This document shows positions 1-8,523 of a stretch of DNA of 64,000 nucleotides, piece after piece. The DNA is taken from contig JAFDYV010000006.1 in assembly GCA_018267275.1 (NCBI GenBank), positions 124,001 to 188,000 on the forward strand, read 5' to 3'. A program made the translations under genes and the position numbers. The stretch is from Bacteroidota bacterium (GTDB lineage: Bacteria > Bacteroidota > Bacteroidia > Cytophagales > Cyclobacteriaceae). The notes under the pieces are model-generated. The model saw nothing but the letters and a program-made list of their open reading frames with translations. It was not told where the DNA came from and ran no database searches. The first letter of the stretch is position 1. Each line of letters starts with the position of its first letter.

Positions 1-497
1 AACTCGCGCACCACGCCATACCCAAACTTCTCAACGAAGCTTTGCACAGCAAAGCCAATGTCACCAATTCGGTTGCCGGCTTTAGCCTGTGCAATACCGA
101 GGTACAATGATTCGTAGGTCCGGTGCAAAAGATCCAGTGTCTCTTGGTTTACACCCTCCAATGGATAAGTGTAAGCCGAATCGCTGTGGAAGCCGTTGTA
201 CTTGACACCACAATCAATTGACACTACATCGCCCTCTTTCAATTCGTAGTTGCTCGGAAAACCGTGCACCACTACATCGTTAACAGAAATACAAAGAGAC
301 GCTGGAAACGACCCGTTGTAATTCTTGAAAGAAGGTATGCCCTTATGGTCACGAATAAACTCCTCGGCAATTTCATCCAGCTTTTTCGTTTTCACCCCGG
401 GTTTAATGGCCTTGGCTACTTCCGCGTGAGTCTTGCCCAGTATTTGGGCACTCTCCTTAATAATCTGAATGTCTTCTGCCGTCTTGTAGTGAACCAT
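1..497 (-). CDS. map: Methionine aminopeptidase, type I (C-terminal part outside the window)
   Basis: Removes the N-terminal methionine from nascent proteins in the cytoplasm with a two-metal centre. Only the first ~165 residues are here; the gene runs off the left edge. Translating from the ATG at 497 gives the type I landmarks YNGSFPASLCISVNDVVVHG (about residues 60-79), then SIDCGVKYNGFHSDSA, which carries the two metal-binding aspartates. The ATG lies 7 nt after the secY stop, so the gene is the next member of the spc operon, the usual place for map. The N-terminus has no Cys/SH3 extension, as expected for a bacterial enzyme. Identification is firm; the C-terminal metal ligands cannot be checked. 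Confidence 0.95.
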   Translation of the reverse strand, partial: MVHYKTAEDIQIIKESAQILGKTHAEVAKAIKPGVKTKKLDEIAEEFIRDHKGIPSFKNYNGSFPASLCISVNDVVVHGFPSNYELKEGDVVSIDCGVKYNGFHSDSAYTYPLEGVNQETLDLLHRTYESLYLGIAQAKAGNRIGDIGFAVQSFVEKFGYGVVRE

Positions 498-503
498 TCA
501 ACC

Positions 504-1814
504 TCAAGCCGCAGCAAACTGAGAACGTCCTTTTACTCTGCCAGACTTCATCATTCCTTCATAGTGGCGCATCAACAAATAGCTTTCTATTTGCTGTAGC
601 GTGTCTAACACCACGCCCACCAAAATGAGCAACGATGTTCCACCATAGAAGTAGGCGAAGTTTTGGGTGATACCAGCCTTCACTGCAAATGCAGGAAGAA
701 TGGCAACAGCCGCCAACAACAAAGCGCCTGGCAATGTAATCTTTGACAAAATACTGTCTATAAATTCGGCTGTATGCTTCCCAGGCTTAATGCCGGGAAC
801 AAAACCACCATTTCTTTTCAAATTATCAGCGATGTCGTTAGATGGAACAGTGATCGCAGTGTAGAAGAAGGTAAACACAATGATCAACGTGGCAAATAAC
901 GTATTGTATTGCCATGAAGTGAAGTCTGCAAATGTTGAGCCCACGTAGGCACTCACATCACTGTCTTGCCAAATTTGAGCAACCAGCGGAGGCAAAAACA
1001 TCAAAGCTTGCGCAAAGATGATAGGCATTACACCGGCCGAATTCAACTTTAACGGGATGAAGTCGCGCTTGCCACCATACAACTTGTTACCCACCACTTG
1101 CTTTGCGTACTGAACCGGAATTCTGCGTACTGCTTGAGTCATGGCGATAACCCCCACAACTACAAAGAACAACGCCAGCACTTCCAAAATCAAAGTTAAT
1201 CCACCACCTAAACCCTTGGCATCTGCTTCTTGGTAGATAGCGGCTGGAAACCGTGATACAATTCCGATCATGATAAGCATGCTAATACCGTTACCGATAC
1301 CTTTGTCGGTGATGCGTTCTCCCAACCACATGCAGAACATCGTACCTGCCACAATGATGATCATCGAAGAGATTGTAAAGAATAAGCCCGGATTAATAAT
1401 TGCTTCTTCGTTTACCGTAGCTCGCAAGTATCCATAAGACTGCGCAGCCGTGATGAAGATCGTGAGCACACGGGTAAACTGGTTCAATTTCTTTCTACCG
1501 CTCTCTCCCTCCTTCTGCATTTTTGCAAAGTGAGGCACGGCCACTGTTAGTAGCTGCACCACAATAGATGCAGAGATGTAGGGCATAATACCCAGTGCGA
1601 AGATTGATGCGCGGCTGAATGAACCACCCAAGAACGTGTTCAGAAAGTCAAAAATACCGCCTTGGTTTCCGGTCAATAAATTTGGGTCGATGCCCGGCAA
1701 CACGATATAAGATCCCAAGCGGAAAATGATTAAGAATCCAATCGTATTGATAATGCGGATACGAAGGTCCTCAATCGAAAAGATGTTCTTTATGGTGGTA
1801 AAGAAACGCTTCAT
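504..1814 (-). CDS. secY: Preprotein translocase subunit SecY
   Basis: The channel-forming subunit of the SecYEG translocon in the inner membrane. At 436 residues it has the family length and about ten hydrophobic segments. Typical stretches are visible: the plug/TM2 region (SRASIFALGIMPYISASIVV), the loop RKKLNQFTRVLT and the C-terminal loop with GIKPGKHTAEFI. It starts directly after the rplO stop with no spacer, so translation of the two is probably coupled. This rplO-secY-map order is standard for the spc operon. Nothing is missing or unusual. Confidence 0.98.
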   Translation of the reverse strand: MKRFFTTIKNIFSIEDLRIRIINTIGFLIIFRLGSYIVLPGIDPNLLTGNQGGIFDFLNTFLGGSFSRASIFALGIMPYISASIVVQLLTVAVPHFAKMQKEGESGRKKLNQFTRVLTIFITAAQSYGYLRATVNEEAIINPGLFFTISSMIIIVAGTMFCMWLGERITDKGIGNGISMLIMIGIVSRFPAAIYQEADAKGLGGGLTLILEVLALFFVVVGVIAMTQAVRRIPVQYAKQVVGNKLYGGKRDFIPLKLNSAGVMPIIFAQALMFLPPLVAQIWQDSDVSAYVGSTFADFTSWQYNTLFATLIIVFTFFYTAITVPSNDIADNLKRNGGFVPGIKPGKHTAEFIDSILSKITLPGALLLAAVAILPAFAVKAGITQNFAYFYGGTSLLILVGVVLDTLQQIESYLLMRHYEGMMKSGRVKGRSQFAAA

Positions 1815-2261
1815 TTATTTTACAGTTGTGGCGCTGCCGCCTACGGTTTCAATTGCTTTTGCTGCGGTGGCTGAGAAAGCGTGTGCTTCTACGTTCACTT
1901 TTGCTTTCAACTCGCCCCTTCCTAATACTTTTACTAGATCGTTCTTGCCAACAATGCCATTGTCAATCATTAACTGAACGTTAATTGATGTAGCGTTGGT
2001 CTTTTGCGCCAATGCTTCCAATGCATCCAGGTTGATGGCTTTGTATTCTACACGGTTCAAGCTCTTAAAACCGAACTTGGGAATACGTCTTTGAAGAGGC
2101 ATTTGACCACCTTCAAAACCAAACTTCTTATGGTAACCAGAACGTGACTGAGCACCTTTGTGTCCACGGCCTGCGGTACTACCGCCAGAACCCTGGCCAC
2201 GACCCAATCGCTTGTTGGTTTTGGTTGAGCCTTCTGCAGGCTTTAATGTGTGCAGCTTCAT
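1815..2261 (-). CDS. rplO: 50S ribosomal protein L15
   Basis: A large-subunit protein that binds 23S rRNA late in assembly. The 148-residue product has the conserved N-terminal glycine-rich segment (RLGRGQGSGGSTAGRGHKG, about residues 18-36) and the central GFEGGQMPLQRRIPKFGF signature. The stop codon abuts the secY start (1814). The gene lies 1 nt after the rpmD stop, in the standard L30-L15-SecY order. The C-terminus (ETVGGSATTVK) is typical of the compact Bacteroidota form. Confidence 0.98.
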   Translation of the reverse strand: MKLHTLKPAEGSTKTNKRLGRGQGSGGSTAGRGHKGAQSRSGYHKKFGFEGGQMPLQRRIPKFGFKSLNRVEYKAINLDALEALAQKTNATSINVQLMIDNGIVGKNDLVKVLGRGELKAKVNVEAHAFSATAAKAIETVGGSATTVK

Positions 2262-2262
2262 C

Positions 2263-2442
2263 TTATAACTCAGTTACGCTTACTAAATGACTAACCTTTT
2301 TCACCATGCCCTGAATTTGAGGAGTGTACTCAACTTCTACTGACTGGTTTACTTTGCGAAGACCCAACGACTTCATTGTCAACTGTTGCGTTGTTGGTCT
2401 TTTGATCATGCTACGGGTCTGGGTGATTTTAACTTTTTCCAT
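2263..2442 (-). CDS. rpmD: 50S ribosomal protein L30
   Basis: A short gene of 59 codons found by direct translation between rpsE and rplO. The product begins MEKVKITQTRSMIKRPTTQQ and continues with a LGLRK segment and an HLVSVTEL end, the bacterial L30 pattern (about 60 residues, KITQ..S.I.....Q..T...LGL.K). It starts 5 nt after the rpsE stop and ends 1 nt before the rplO start. L30 is a small peripheral large-subunit protein. Family and position agree, so the call is firm despite the short length. Confidence 0.96.
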   Translation of the reverse strand: MEKVKITQTRSMIKRPTTQQLTMKSLGLRKVNQSVEVEYTPQIQGMVKKVSHLVSVTEL

Positions 2443-2447
2443 CGCTC

Positions 2448-2966
2448 TTATCCGTTAAATACTTTTGACAATGAGATACCTCTGTTACGTGCAATGGTTT
2501 GAGGGTCGCGCATGCTAGTCAATGCTTTAAAGGTTGCCTTCACCACGTTATGCGGGTTAGACGATCCTTTTGACTTGGCCAACACGTTGTGAACGCCTGC
2601 ACTTTCCAATACAGCGCGCATGGCACCACCTGCAATTACACCAGTACCTGGTGAGGCGGGCTTCAGCAACACAAAGCCACCACCAAATTTACCAAGCGAT
2701 TCGTGCGGTACAGTGCCTTTGATGATCGGTACCTTTACCAAGTGTTTCTTGGCATCATCAATGCCCTTGGTAATGGCATCTGTCACTTCATTGGCTTTGC
2801 CCAATCCGTAACCCACTACACCATTGCCATCACCTACTACTACAATGGCAGCGAAGCTAAATCTTCTACCACCTTTCACCACCTTCGCTACGCGCTGGAT
2901 GGCTACTACCTTTTCTTTTAAGTCGATTTCGCTGGCTTTTACCGTGCTGACGTTGCTCTGTGTCAT
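2448..2966 (-). CDS. rpsE: 30S ribosomal protein S5
   Basis: A small-subunit protein at the mRNA entry and decoding region, important for accuracy. The 172-residue product has the S5 double-stranded-RNA-binding N-terminal domain ([39 protein letters not shown]) and the C-terminal domain ([32 protein letters not shown]). About ten extra polar residues precede the domain ([18 protein letters not shown]), common in Bacteroidota. It begins 4 nt after the rplR stop. Confidence 0.98.
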   Translation of the reverse strand: MTQSNVSTVKASEIDLKEKVVAIQRVAKVVKGGRRFSFAAIVVVGDGNGVVGYGLGKANEVTDAITKGIDDAKKHLVKVPIIKGTVPHESLGKFGGGFVLLKPASPGTGVIAGGAMRAVLESAGVHNVLAKSKGSSNPHNVVKATFKALTSMRDPQTIARNRGISLSKVFNG

Positions 2967-2970
2967 GCTT

Positions 2971-3318
2971 TTAGAATTTTAAACCTCCCTCTCTGGCACC
3001 TTCGGCCAAAGCCTTTACATTACCATGATATAAGTAACCATTACGGTCGAACACTACTTGTTGGATACCGCTAGCAAGAGCTTTCTCTGCCAACTTCTTT
3101 CCCACATTTTTGGAGATGTCCACCTTCACGCCACCCTTCTTATCCAAATCGCGAGAAGATGCCGCCAACAATGTAACGCCCTTAGAGTCGTCAATCACTT
3201 GCGCATAAATCGCAGTGTTGCTTTTGAAAACCGACAGGCGTGGCCTAGCCGCAGTGCCTTCTAGTTTCTTGCGGATGCTCTTTTTAATCCGCTCTCTTCT
3301 GTCTTTAATATTTGGCAT
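2971..3318 (-). CDS. rplR: 50S ribosomal protein L18
   Basis: Binds 5S rRNA with L5 in the central protuberance. The 115-residue product is full length and has the characteristic [20 protein letters not shown] segment, the K..A..VG..LA..A region, and the C-terminal [20 protein letters not shown] motif. It lies between rplF and rpsE with short spacers (10 and 4 nt), the conserved order L6-L18-S5. Confidence 0.98.
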   Translation of the reverse strand: MPNIKDRRERIKKSIRKKLEGTAARPRLSVFKSNTAIYAQVIDDSKGVTLLAASSRDLDKKGGVKVDISKNVGKKLAEKALASGIQQVVFDRNGYLYHGNVKALAEGAREGGLKF

Positions 3319-3328
3319 ATCTTATACC

Positions 3329-3886
3329 TTATTTAGCAGCTGCTTTACCAGCCTTACGTCTTACAAACTCGCCTACATAACGGATACCCTTACCCTTATA
3401 AGGTTCAACGCTTCTCAATGACTTGATTTTGGCAGCTACTTGCCCTACCAACTGCTTGTCAATTCCTTCCAAAGTAATAATCGGGTTTTGCCCTTTTTCC
3501 TGGGTAGCCACTACCTTCAATTCAGAAGGTACTGCGAAGATGATGCTGTGTGAATAGCCTAAGCTCAAGTCTAACAAGTTGCCTTGTGCGGTTGCCTTGT
3601 AACCTACACCAATTACTTCCAATTGGGTTTTGTATCCTGTGCTAACACCTTGCACCATGTTGTTGATCAACGAGCGATACAAACCGTGCATTGCTTTATG
3701 ACGCTTCTGTTCGGTAGGGCGCTCTACGGTAACTTGATTACCCTCTATAGAGATTTTGAAAGAGGGCTCAATCACCTGCTTCAATTCGCCCTTGGGTCCT
3801 TTTACAGTAACTTGGTGATCGCCATTTGAAAAAGTGCATGTAACACCTTTAGGAAGTTCGATAGGTAGTTTTCCAATACGTGACAT
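3329..3886 (-). CDS. rplF: 50S ribosomal protein L6
   Basis: A two-domain large-subunit protein near the GTPase-associated centre. The 185-residue product begins MSRIGKLPIELPKGVTCTF, shows the two repeated L6 domains and ends with the signature EPYKGKGIRYVGEFVRRKAG (about residues 161-180). It starts 13 nt after the rpsH stop. Length and motifs are ordinary for bacteria. Confidence 0.98.
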   Translation of the reverse strand: MSRIGKLPIELPKGVTCTFSNGDHQVTVKGPKGELKQVIEPSFKISIEGNQVTVERPTEQKRHKAMHGLYRSLINNMVQGVSTGYKTQLEVIGVGYKATAQGNLLDLSLGYSHSIIFAVPSELKVVATQEKGQNPIITLEGIDKQLVGQVAAKIKSLRSVEPYKGKGIRYVGEFVRRKAGKAAAK

Positions 3887-3899
3887 ATACTCTCAGCGA

Positions 3900-4304
3900 T
3901 TAATAGATGTAACACAAAATTTCACCGCCCACGTTCATTGCCCTCGCCTCCTTATCCGTGATCACACCTTTAGAGGTGGAAAGGATTGCGATGCCCAAGC
4001 CGTTGAGCACTTTAGGTAACCCATCTGCACCACGGTATTGGCGTAGACCAGGCGTGCTTACACGTTGTAGTTTGGTAATTGCAGACTCTTTAGTCTCAGG
4101 GTTATACTTCAAAGCAATTTTGATGTTGCCCTGTTTGTTTTCGGTGTCCTCGAACTTGTAGTTCAGGATGTAGCCCTTGTCAAAGAGCACCTTGGTCATC
4201 TCCTTCTTCAAGTTTGATGCAGGAACCTCTACAATGCGGTGCCGTGCCTTAATGGCGTTGCGCAACCGGGTCAAATAATCTGCGATAGGATCTGTTGTCT
4301 TCAT
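3900..4304 (-). CDS. rpsH: 30S ribosomal protein S8
   Basis: Binds helix 21 of 16S rRNA and is an early assembly protein; in E. coli it also represses the spc operon. The chosen ATG at 4304 gives 134 residues starting [20 protein letters not shown], the exact family start. The frame stays open further upstream, but that stretch overlaps a hairpin and promoter (4329-4382) and adds 21 residues absent from S8. The C-terminus has the [20 protein letters not shown] signature. Unlike its neighbours it is separated from rpsN by 152 nt, so it can probably be transcribed on its own. Confidence 0.97.
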   Translation of the reverse strand: MKTTDPIADYLTRLRNAIKARHRIVEVPASNLKKEMTKVLFDKGYILNYKFEDTENKQGNIKIALKYNPETKESAITKLQRVSTPGLRQYRGADGLPKVLNGLGIAILSTSKGVITDKEARAMNVGGEILCYIY

Positions 4305-4328
4305 TTCACTATACTTTTTAAAAAGCAA

Positions 4329-4349
4329 GCCCCGGCTTTTAAACGGGGC
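4329..4349 (-). promoter_or_regulatory. GC-rich stem-loop in the rpsN-rpsH spacer
   Basis: A perfect 6-bp stem (GCCCCG / CGGGGC) with a 9-nt A/T-rich loop. On the minus strand it is followed by a loose T-run 24 nt before the rpsH ATG. It could act as a weak terminator or attenuator for transcripts arriving from rpsN, or as a 5' stem-loop in the rpsH leader. The predicted start of the internal transcript falls at its 5' edge, so in the internal transcript the stem may be incomplete. The stem is seen directly; the role is inferred. Confidence 0.55.
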
Positions 4350-4351
4350 TG

Positions 4352-4382
4352 CAAAGATATATAACAATTTTTGTTATCCAAA
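4352..4382 (-). promoter_or_regulatory. Internal spc-operon promoter before rpsH (Bacteroidota type)
   Basis: On the minus strand the -33 element TTTG (4382-4379) is followed by exactly 19 nt and the -7 element TATCTTTG (4359-4352), a full match to the Bacteroidota consensus TTTG-N19-TAnnTTTG. The predicted transcription start is near 4346, giving a ~42-nt leader for rpsH. It sits in the only long spacer of the ribosomal operon. Transcription from it would serve rpsH-rplF-rplR-rpsE-rpmD-rplO-secY-map. Confidence 0.8.
4361..4377. repeat. 17-bp perfect palindrome inside the rpsH promoter spacer
   Basis: ATAACAA-TTT-TTGTTAT, two perfect 7-nt arms around TTT, fills most of the gap between the -33 and -7 elements of the rpsH promoter. 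Its placement is what one expects of an operator bound by a dimeric regulator. A chance A/T-rich palindrome cannot be excluded. Confidence 0.5.
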
Positions 4383-4456
4383 CTGTTACCCGGTTTCGCG
4401 TTTTGTGTCTTTTGACCGCGACCTCGGTACTCAGCAACCAATATGTATGAAGGCGC

Positions 4457-4726
4457 TTACCAGCTTGCCTTTGTCAAGCCTGGGATTTTACCCTCGCTTG
4501 CCAATTGACGGAACTGGTTACGGCAAATGCCAAACTTTGACATGTAGCCTCTGGGTCTGCCGGTAAGTTTGCAGCGGCTGCGCAAACGTACTTTTGACGA
4601 ACTTCTTGGAAGTTTGTCCAAACCAGCCCAATCCCCTGCTTCTTTCAGAGCGGCACGCTTCTTTGCGTAACGTTCTACCAAGCGTTTCTTTTTCGCGTCT
4701 CTGGCTATGATAGCTAACTTTGCCAT
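4457..4726 (-). CDS. rpsN: 30S ribosomal protein S14
   Basis: A small-subunit head protein. At 89 residues this is the longer, zinc-free form: the CxxC...CxxC zinc ribbon of the short form is absent, and the signature [20 protein letters not shown] is present at about residues 52-71. It begins 5 nt after the rplE stop, in the L5-S14 order, and ends the upstream tight block of the operon; a 152-nt spacer with regulatory signals follows. Confidence 0.98.
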   Translation of the reverse strand: MAKLAIIARDAKKKRLVERYAKKRAALKEAGDWAGLDKLPRSSSKVRLRSRCKLTGRPRGYMSKFGICRNQFRQLASEGKIPGLTKASW

Positions 4727-4731
4727 TCGAT

Positions 4732-5283
4732 TTAGTTTTTATTTACAAAAGGCATCCCAAATGCTTTCAGCAATTCAAAGCTTTCTTCATCAGTCGATGC
4801 GGTTGTTACAAAAGTGATATCCATACCATTGATCTTCGTCACTTTGTCAATGGAAATCTCAGGGAAAATAATCTGCTCTTTTACGCCTAAAGTATAATTG
4901 CCACGGCCATCAAACCCTTTGTCGCTCACGCCTTTGAAATCGCGCACGCGAGGTAAAGCGATGTTCATCAAACGATCCATGAATTCATACATGCGGTCGC
5001 CACGCAAGGTAACCTTGGCACCAATGGCTTGATTGCCTCTCAACTTAAAGTTTGAGATATCTTTCTTTGACCGTGTAGCCACTGCCTTTTGGCCAGTGAT
5101 GTTAGTCAATTCCTCCACACCCGCTTCAATCAACTTTTTGTCTGCTACCGCAGCACCAATGCCTTTGTTAACACAAATCTTTTCGATTTTAGGCACCTGC
5201 ATAATCGAGCTGTACTGAAACTTCTGCTTCAGTGCTGGCATGATTTCTTTGGTGTATTTTTCTTTTAGTCTTGGCGTTGCCAT
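4732..5283 (-). CDS. rplE: 50S ribosomal protein L5
   Basis: Binds 5S rRNA and contacts the P-site tRNA from the central protuberance. The 183-residue product carries [19 protein letters not shown], the [20 protein letters not shown] signature (about residues 63-82), [19 protein letters not shown] and the C-terminal [11 protein letters not shown]. Full length; 6 nt from the rplX stop and 5 nt before rpsN. Confidence 0.98.
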   Translation of the reverse strand: MATPRLKEKYTKEIMPALKQKFQYSSIMQVPKIEKICVNKGIGAAVADKKLIEAGVEELTNITGQKAVATRSKKDISNFKLRGNQAIGAKVTLRGDRMYEFMDRLMNIALPRVRDFKGVSDKGFDGRGNYTLGVKEQIIFPEISIDKVTKINGMDITFVTTASTDEESFELLKAFGMPFVNKN

Positions 5284-5289
5284 ATACTA

Positions 5290-5631
5290 TTACTTAATAA
5301 ATTCTCCAGTCTTTTTTGAAAAACGCTGCAACTTGCCTTTGGCGTTAAGCTTACGGCCAGTGCGCACCGCCTTACCGGTACCCGGCTCAACCAACATCAG
5401 GTTGCTGATATGGATAGTGCCTTCGGTTTTTTTGATACCACCCTCAGGCTTGCCAGCTGACGGCTTCTCGTGCTTCGTAATGATGTTAATACCCTTTACC
5501 ACTGCTCTGCGGTCTTCAGGGAAAATTTCAAGGATTTCTCCTTCCTTACCCTTGTCGTTGCCGGAAAGCACCTTCACAGTGTCGCCTTTGCGCACGTGAA
5601 GCTTGGGTTGGTTGTTAAATCTTCTTTCCAT
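5290..5631 (-). CDS. rplX: 50S ribosomal protein L24
   Basis: An assembly initiator that binds the 5' end of 23S rRNA. The 113-residue product has the KOW motif (KGDTVKVLSGNDKGKEGEIL, about residues 15-34), then RRAVVKGINIITKHEKPSA and the IHISNLMLVEP segment. Length is typical for Bacteroidota. It starts 5 nt after the rplN stop and ends 6 nt before rplE. Confidence 0.98.
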   Translation of the reverse strand: MERRFNNQPKLHVRKGDTVKVLSGNDKGKEGEILEIFPEDRRAVVKGINIITKHEKPSAGKPEGGIKKTEGTIHISNLMLVEPGTGKAVRTGRKLNAKGKLQRFSKKTGEFIK

Positions 5632-5636
5632 ACTAT

Positions 5637-6005
5637 TTATAGCACTTCAGGTGCCAACGAAATGATTTTCATGAATTGTTTTTCGCGTAACTCACGAGCC
5701 ACAGGACCAAAAATACGCGTGCCACGAGGTTCGTCTTGGGCATTTAATAACACAGCAGCGTTGTCTTCAAAACGAATGTAAGAACCATCCTTTCTTCTTA
5801 CTTCTTTCTTTGTGCGCACAATCACCGCCTTAGAAACCGTTCCCTTTTTTATCTGGCTGGTGGGGATGGCCGATTTTACCGTTACCACGATTTTGTCGCC
5901 CACGCTGGCCGAGCGCCTGCGGGTGCCACCCAATACGTGCATACACAATACTTCTTTTGCACCACTGTTATCGGCTACTGTGAGCCTTGATTCTGTCTGT
6001 ATCAT
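5637..6005 (-). CDS. rplN: 50S ribosomal protein L14
   Basis: A 122-residue core large-subunit protein at the subunit interface. It begins [20 protein letters not shown] and carries [19 protein letters not shown], the family signature, and ends [13 protein letters not shown]. The start lies 2 nt after the rpsQ stop. Nothing unusual. Confidence 0.98.
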   Translation of the reverse strand: MIQTESRLTVADNSGAKEVLCMHVLGGTRRRSASVGDKIVVTVKSAIPTSQIKKGTVSKAVIVRTKKEVRRKDGSYIRFEDNAAVLLNAQDEPRGTRIFGPVARELREKQFMKIISLAPEVL

Positions 6006-6007
6006 GG

Positions 6008-6280
6008 TTACTTCGCTTTTTCGATGATTTCAACCAATCTCCAACGCTTGTTTTTGCTCAACGGACGGGTTTCCATTATGCGAACGGTGTCGCCAATGCC
6101 GGCTTCGTTTTTCTCATCATGCGCCATCAACTTGGTAGTTTTGGTCATGAACTTGCCATAGATCGGGTGCTTCACCTTTCTATCAATTGAAACGGTAATT
6201 GACTTCACCATTTTGTTGCTGGTGACCTTACCGATTCTTTCTTTTCGGAGGCTGCGCTCTTTTACTTGTTCCTGTTCCAT
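6008..6280 (-). CDS. rpsQ: 30S ribosomal protein S17
   Basis: A primary 16S rRNA-binding protein with an OB fold. The 90-residue product has [20 protein letters not shown] near the start, the [19 protein letters not shown] segment and the C-terminal [20 protein letters not shown] signature. It starts 4 nt after the rpmC stop and ends 2 nt before rplN. Confidence 0.98.
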   Translation of the reverse strand: MEQEQVKERSLRKERIGKVTSNKMVKSITVSIDRKVKHPIYGKFMTKTTKLMAHDEKNEAGIGDTVRIMETRPLSKNKRWRLVEIIEKAK

Positions 6281-6284
6281 GGTA

Positions 6285-6476
6285 TTACTTCTTTTCTTTG
6301 GCAGTTAGTTCAGTGTTCAAACGGGCAATCAACTTCCTCGTCTCTTTCAAGCGCATCGGGTTTTCGATGCTAGAGATTTGATGCGCGAACTTCAACTTGC
6401 GAAGATTTTCTTTTTCGCTACCAATTTTCTCTTTTAGTTCGGCTACTGTCAAGCCTTTAATTTCTGTGTTCTTCAT
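6285..6476 (-). CDS. rpmC: 50S ribosomal protein L29
   Basis: A small helical-hairpin protein near the peptide tunnel exit that helps dock SRP and trigger factor. The 63-residue product shows [20 protein letters not shown] and a [14 protein letters not shown] end, the two-helix pattern of the family. It lies between rplP and rpsQ with 4-nt spacers, as expected. Confidence 0.97.
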   Translation of the reverse strand: MKNTEIKGLTVAELKEKIGSEKENLRKLKFAHQISSIENPMRLKETRKLIARLNTELTAKEKK

Positions 6477-6480
6477 GACT

Positions 6481-6912
6481 TTACTTTTCTACTTGTTCAA
6501 CATAATCTCTGCGAACAGTGAACTTCGTCTTCAATGGCAACTTTCCGTCAGCCAAAGACAATGCTTCTTTTGCAGTAGCCATGGTCACACCACCTGCCTC
6601 AAACAAAATGGTCCCTGGCTTCACTACGGCTACCCAATACTCGGGAGCTCCCTTACCTTTACCCATACGTACCTCAGCAGGCTTGCGAGTGATGGGTTTG
6701 TCGGGGAAAATCCGGATCCACACCTGACCTTCGCGTTTCATGGCGCGCGTAAGTGCAACACGGGCAGCTTCTAGCTGACGTGCTGTAATCCATGCTGGCT
6801 CAAGAGCTTTTAAGGCAAAAGAACCAAATGCAATCTGGTGGCCACGGGTAGCTAAACCCTTCACCTTTCCTTTTTGCATCTTTCTAAACTTGGTACGCTT
6901 TGGTTGTAACAT
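6481..6912 (-). CDS. rplP: 50S ribosomal protein L16
   Basis: A large-subunit protein near the A site and peptidyl-transferase centre. The 143-residue product begins [19 protein letters not shown] and has [40 protein letters not shown] and the [13 protein letters not shown] segment. It ends 4 nt before rpmC; a 26-nt spacer separates it from rpsC. Confidence 0.98.
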   Translation of the reverse strand: MLQPKRTKFRKMQKGKVKGLATRGHQIAFGSFALKALEPAWITARQLEAARVALTRAMKREGQVWIRIFPDKPITRKPAEVRMGKGKGAPEYWVAVVKPGTILFEAGGVTMATAKEALSLADGKLPLKTKFTVRRDYVEQVEK

Positions 6913-6938
6913 GACTTGCTACCTTAAAAATTATCTAA

Positions 6939-7754
6939 TTATCTTTTTCCTCCCCTTCTCCCGCCACGATCATCGCGGTCGCCATCTCTTTCTCTTCTAT
7001 CGTTGCGTTCGCCACGCGGGCCGCCACCACCTCTTCTTCTATCGCCACCGCCTTGCTGGCCGCCACCTTTATTGCCTTCTCCACCAGCATTGCTCACCAT
7101 TCCCACGTTCGGAGATAGGTCGCGCTTGCCGTATACTTCACCTTTGAAGATCCACACTTTGATCCCGATCTTTCCATACACCGTCTGTGCTTCCGAAATC
7201 GCATAATCGATATCTGCACGTAACGTGTGCAATGGTATTCTTCCTTCTTTGTACTGTTCTGTACGTGCCATATCGGCACCGGCCAAACGACCGCTCAATT
7301 TTACTTTTATACCCTCAGCACCTACGCGCATGGTTGAAGCAATCGCTTGCTTCATCGCTCTGCGATAAGAGATACGAGCTTCCAACTGCTGTGCAATTGA
7401 CTCACCAACCAAGCGCGCATCCAACTCTGGACGTTTGATTTCAAAGATGTTAATTTGCACATCCTTCTTAGTCAAGTTTTTCAACTCTTCCTTGATTTTA
7501 TCCACTTCTGTGCCGCCCTTACCAATCACCACGCCCGGCCGAGCCGTGTGAATAGTGATGGTGATGCGCTTAGAAGTGCTGCGCTCAATCACTACTTTAG
7601 AAATGCCTCCTTTTTGGATACGTGCGTCTACATATTTTCTGATGGTGTGATCTTCCACCAACTTGTCAGAAAAATCCTTGCCACCATACCATGCTGAGTC
7701 CCAGCCACGAACGATGCCTAAACGTAAACCTACCGGGTTAATCTTTTGTCCCAT
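6939..7754 (-). CDS. rpsC: 30S ribosomal protein S3 with a Gly/Arg-rich tail
   Basis: Forms part of the mRNA entry channel. Residues 1-221 are a standard S3: N-terminal [20 protein letters not shown], a KH domain with the GKGG loop ([18 protein letters not shown]), and the C-terminal domain with [12 protein letters not shown] and [12 protein letters not shown]. The last ~50 residues (222-271) are an added low-complexity tail of Gly, Arg, Asp and Gln (for example [17 protein letters not shown]), absent from the ~220-230-residue proteobacterial proteins. Similar tails occur in other Bacteroidota. The start codon overlaps the rplV stop by one base (TAATG), so the two are probably coupled. Confidence 0.97.
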   Translation of the reverse strand: MGQKINPVGLRLGIVRGWDSAWYGGKDFSDKLVEDHTIRKYVDARIQKGGISKVVIERSTSKRITITIHTARPGVVIGKGGTEVDKIKEELKNLTKKDVQINIFEIKRPELDARLVGESIAQQLEARISYRRAMKQAIASTMRVGAEGIKVKLSGRLAGADMARTEQYKEGRIPLHTLRADIDYAISEAQTVYGKIGIKVWIFKGEVYGKRDLSPNVGMVSNAGGEGNKGGGQQGGGDRRRGGGGPRGERNDRRERDGDRDDRGGRRGGKR

Positions 7755-8230
7755 TACTTTGCAGTTTCGGTTGTTTCAACATTAGATTTCTTTTGCTTCG
7801 CCTCTTTTGCCGGCATGCGATCTACCGTTAAGGTCACATGGTTTGAGCGCTTGCGAACGCGGTGCGCACGGCCTTGTGGTGCTGGGCGCAAACGCTTTAA
7901 AATACGACCGCCACCAACAAACACTTCCTTCACAAAAAGATCAGCCTCCTCCAATTTCACATCTGTGTTTTTTGCTTCCCAGCTGCTGATAGCCGAAAGC
8001 AACAGCTTTTCCATCTTAGTGGACGGATGCTTTGCATCATACTTCAATATGTTCAAAGCCTTCGTCACTCTCTCGCCTCTTATCATATCTGCAATCAACC
8101 TCATTTTGCGAGGAGAAGTAGGCACGTTGTTCAAATAAACCGTAGAAGCACCAACTTTGGCTGCTTCCTTTATAGCTTTCAGCTTTTCGCGCTTTGCTAC
8201 CGATCCTTTAAGTTTCTTTTCTGTTTCCAT
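7754..8230 (-). CDS. rplV: 50S ribosomal protein L22 with extended termini
   Basis: Lines the peptide exit tunnel. The core contains [24 protein letters not shown]-type helices and the beta-hairpin segment [20 protein letters not shown], then NHVTLTV. At 158 residues it is about 45 longer than the common ~110-residue form: a basic N-terminal extension of ~28 residues ([20 protein letters not shown]) and a C-terminal one of ~20 residues. No later ATG gives a full core, so the extended start stands. It overlaps rpsC by one base. Confidence 0.96.
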   Translation of the reverse strand: METEKKLKGSVAKREKLKAIKEAAKVGASTVYLNNVPTSPRKMRLIADMIRGERVTKALNILKYDAKHPSTKMEKLLLSAISSWEAKNTDVKLEEADLFVKEVFVGGGRILKRLRPAPQGRAHRVRKRSNHVTLTVDRMPAKEAKQKKSNVETTETAK

Positions 8231-8240
8231 TGATCACAGA

Positions 8241-8522
8241 TTATTTAGCGGCTTCGTTTTTGTTGTTGCCACTGTGGCCTTTGAATGTGCGGGTAGGTGC
8301 AAATTCACCCAACTTGTGGCCAACCATGTTCTCGGTAACATACACCGGAATAAACTTATTTCCGTTGTGTACTGCGAACGTGTGACCGATCAAATCAGGA
8401 GTGATGGTAGATCTGCGTGACCAAGTTTTGATCACCGACTTTTTTCCTGATTGTTCCATCACCTGAACTTTCTTCAGTAGACGGGCATCTAGGTATGGAC
8501 CTTTTTTTACTGACCTTCCCAT
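8241..8522 (-). CDS. rpsS: 30S ribosomal protein S19
   Basis: A small-subunit head protein that contacts S13 and tRNA. The 93-residue product has [17 protein letters not shown] at the start and the family signature [20 protein letters not shown]...[20 protein letters not shown]. It starts 1 nt after the rplB stop and precedes rplV by 10 nt. Confidence 0.98.
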   Translation of the reverse strand: MGRSVKKGPYLDARLLKKVQVMEQSGKKSVIKTWSRRSTITPDLIGHTFAVHNGNKFIPVYVTENMVGHKLGEFAPTRTFKGHSGNNKNEAAK

Positions 8523-8523
8523 A

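Noticed and set aside
264..599. Open frame on the plus strand across map and secY
   Set aside because: It overlaps two firmly identified ribosomal-operon genes on the other strand and has no own start or domain; a shadow.
3900..4367. A longer S8 frame starting at about 4367
   Set aside because: The extra 21 residues overlap the predicted promoter, palindrome and stem-loop, and are unlike S8. The ATG at 4304 gives the family start.
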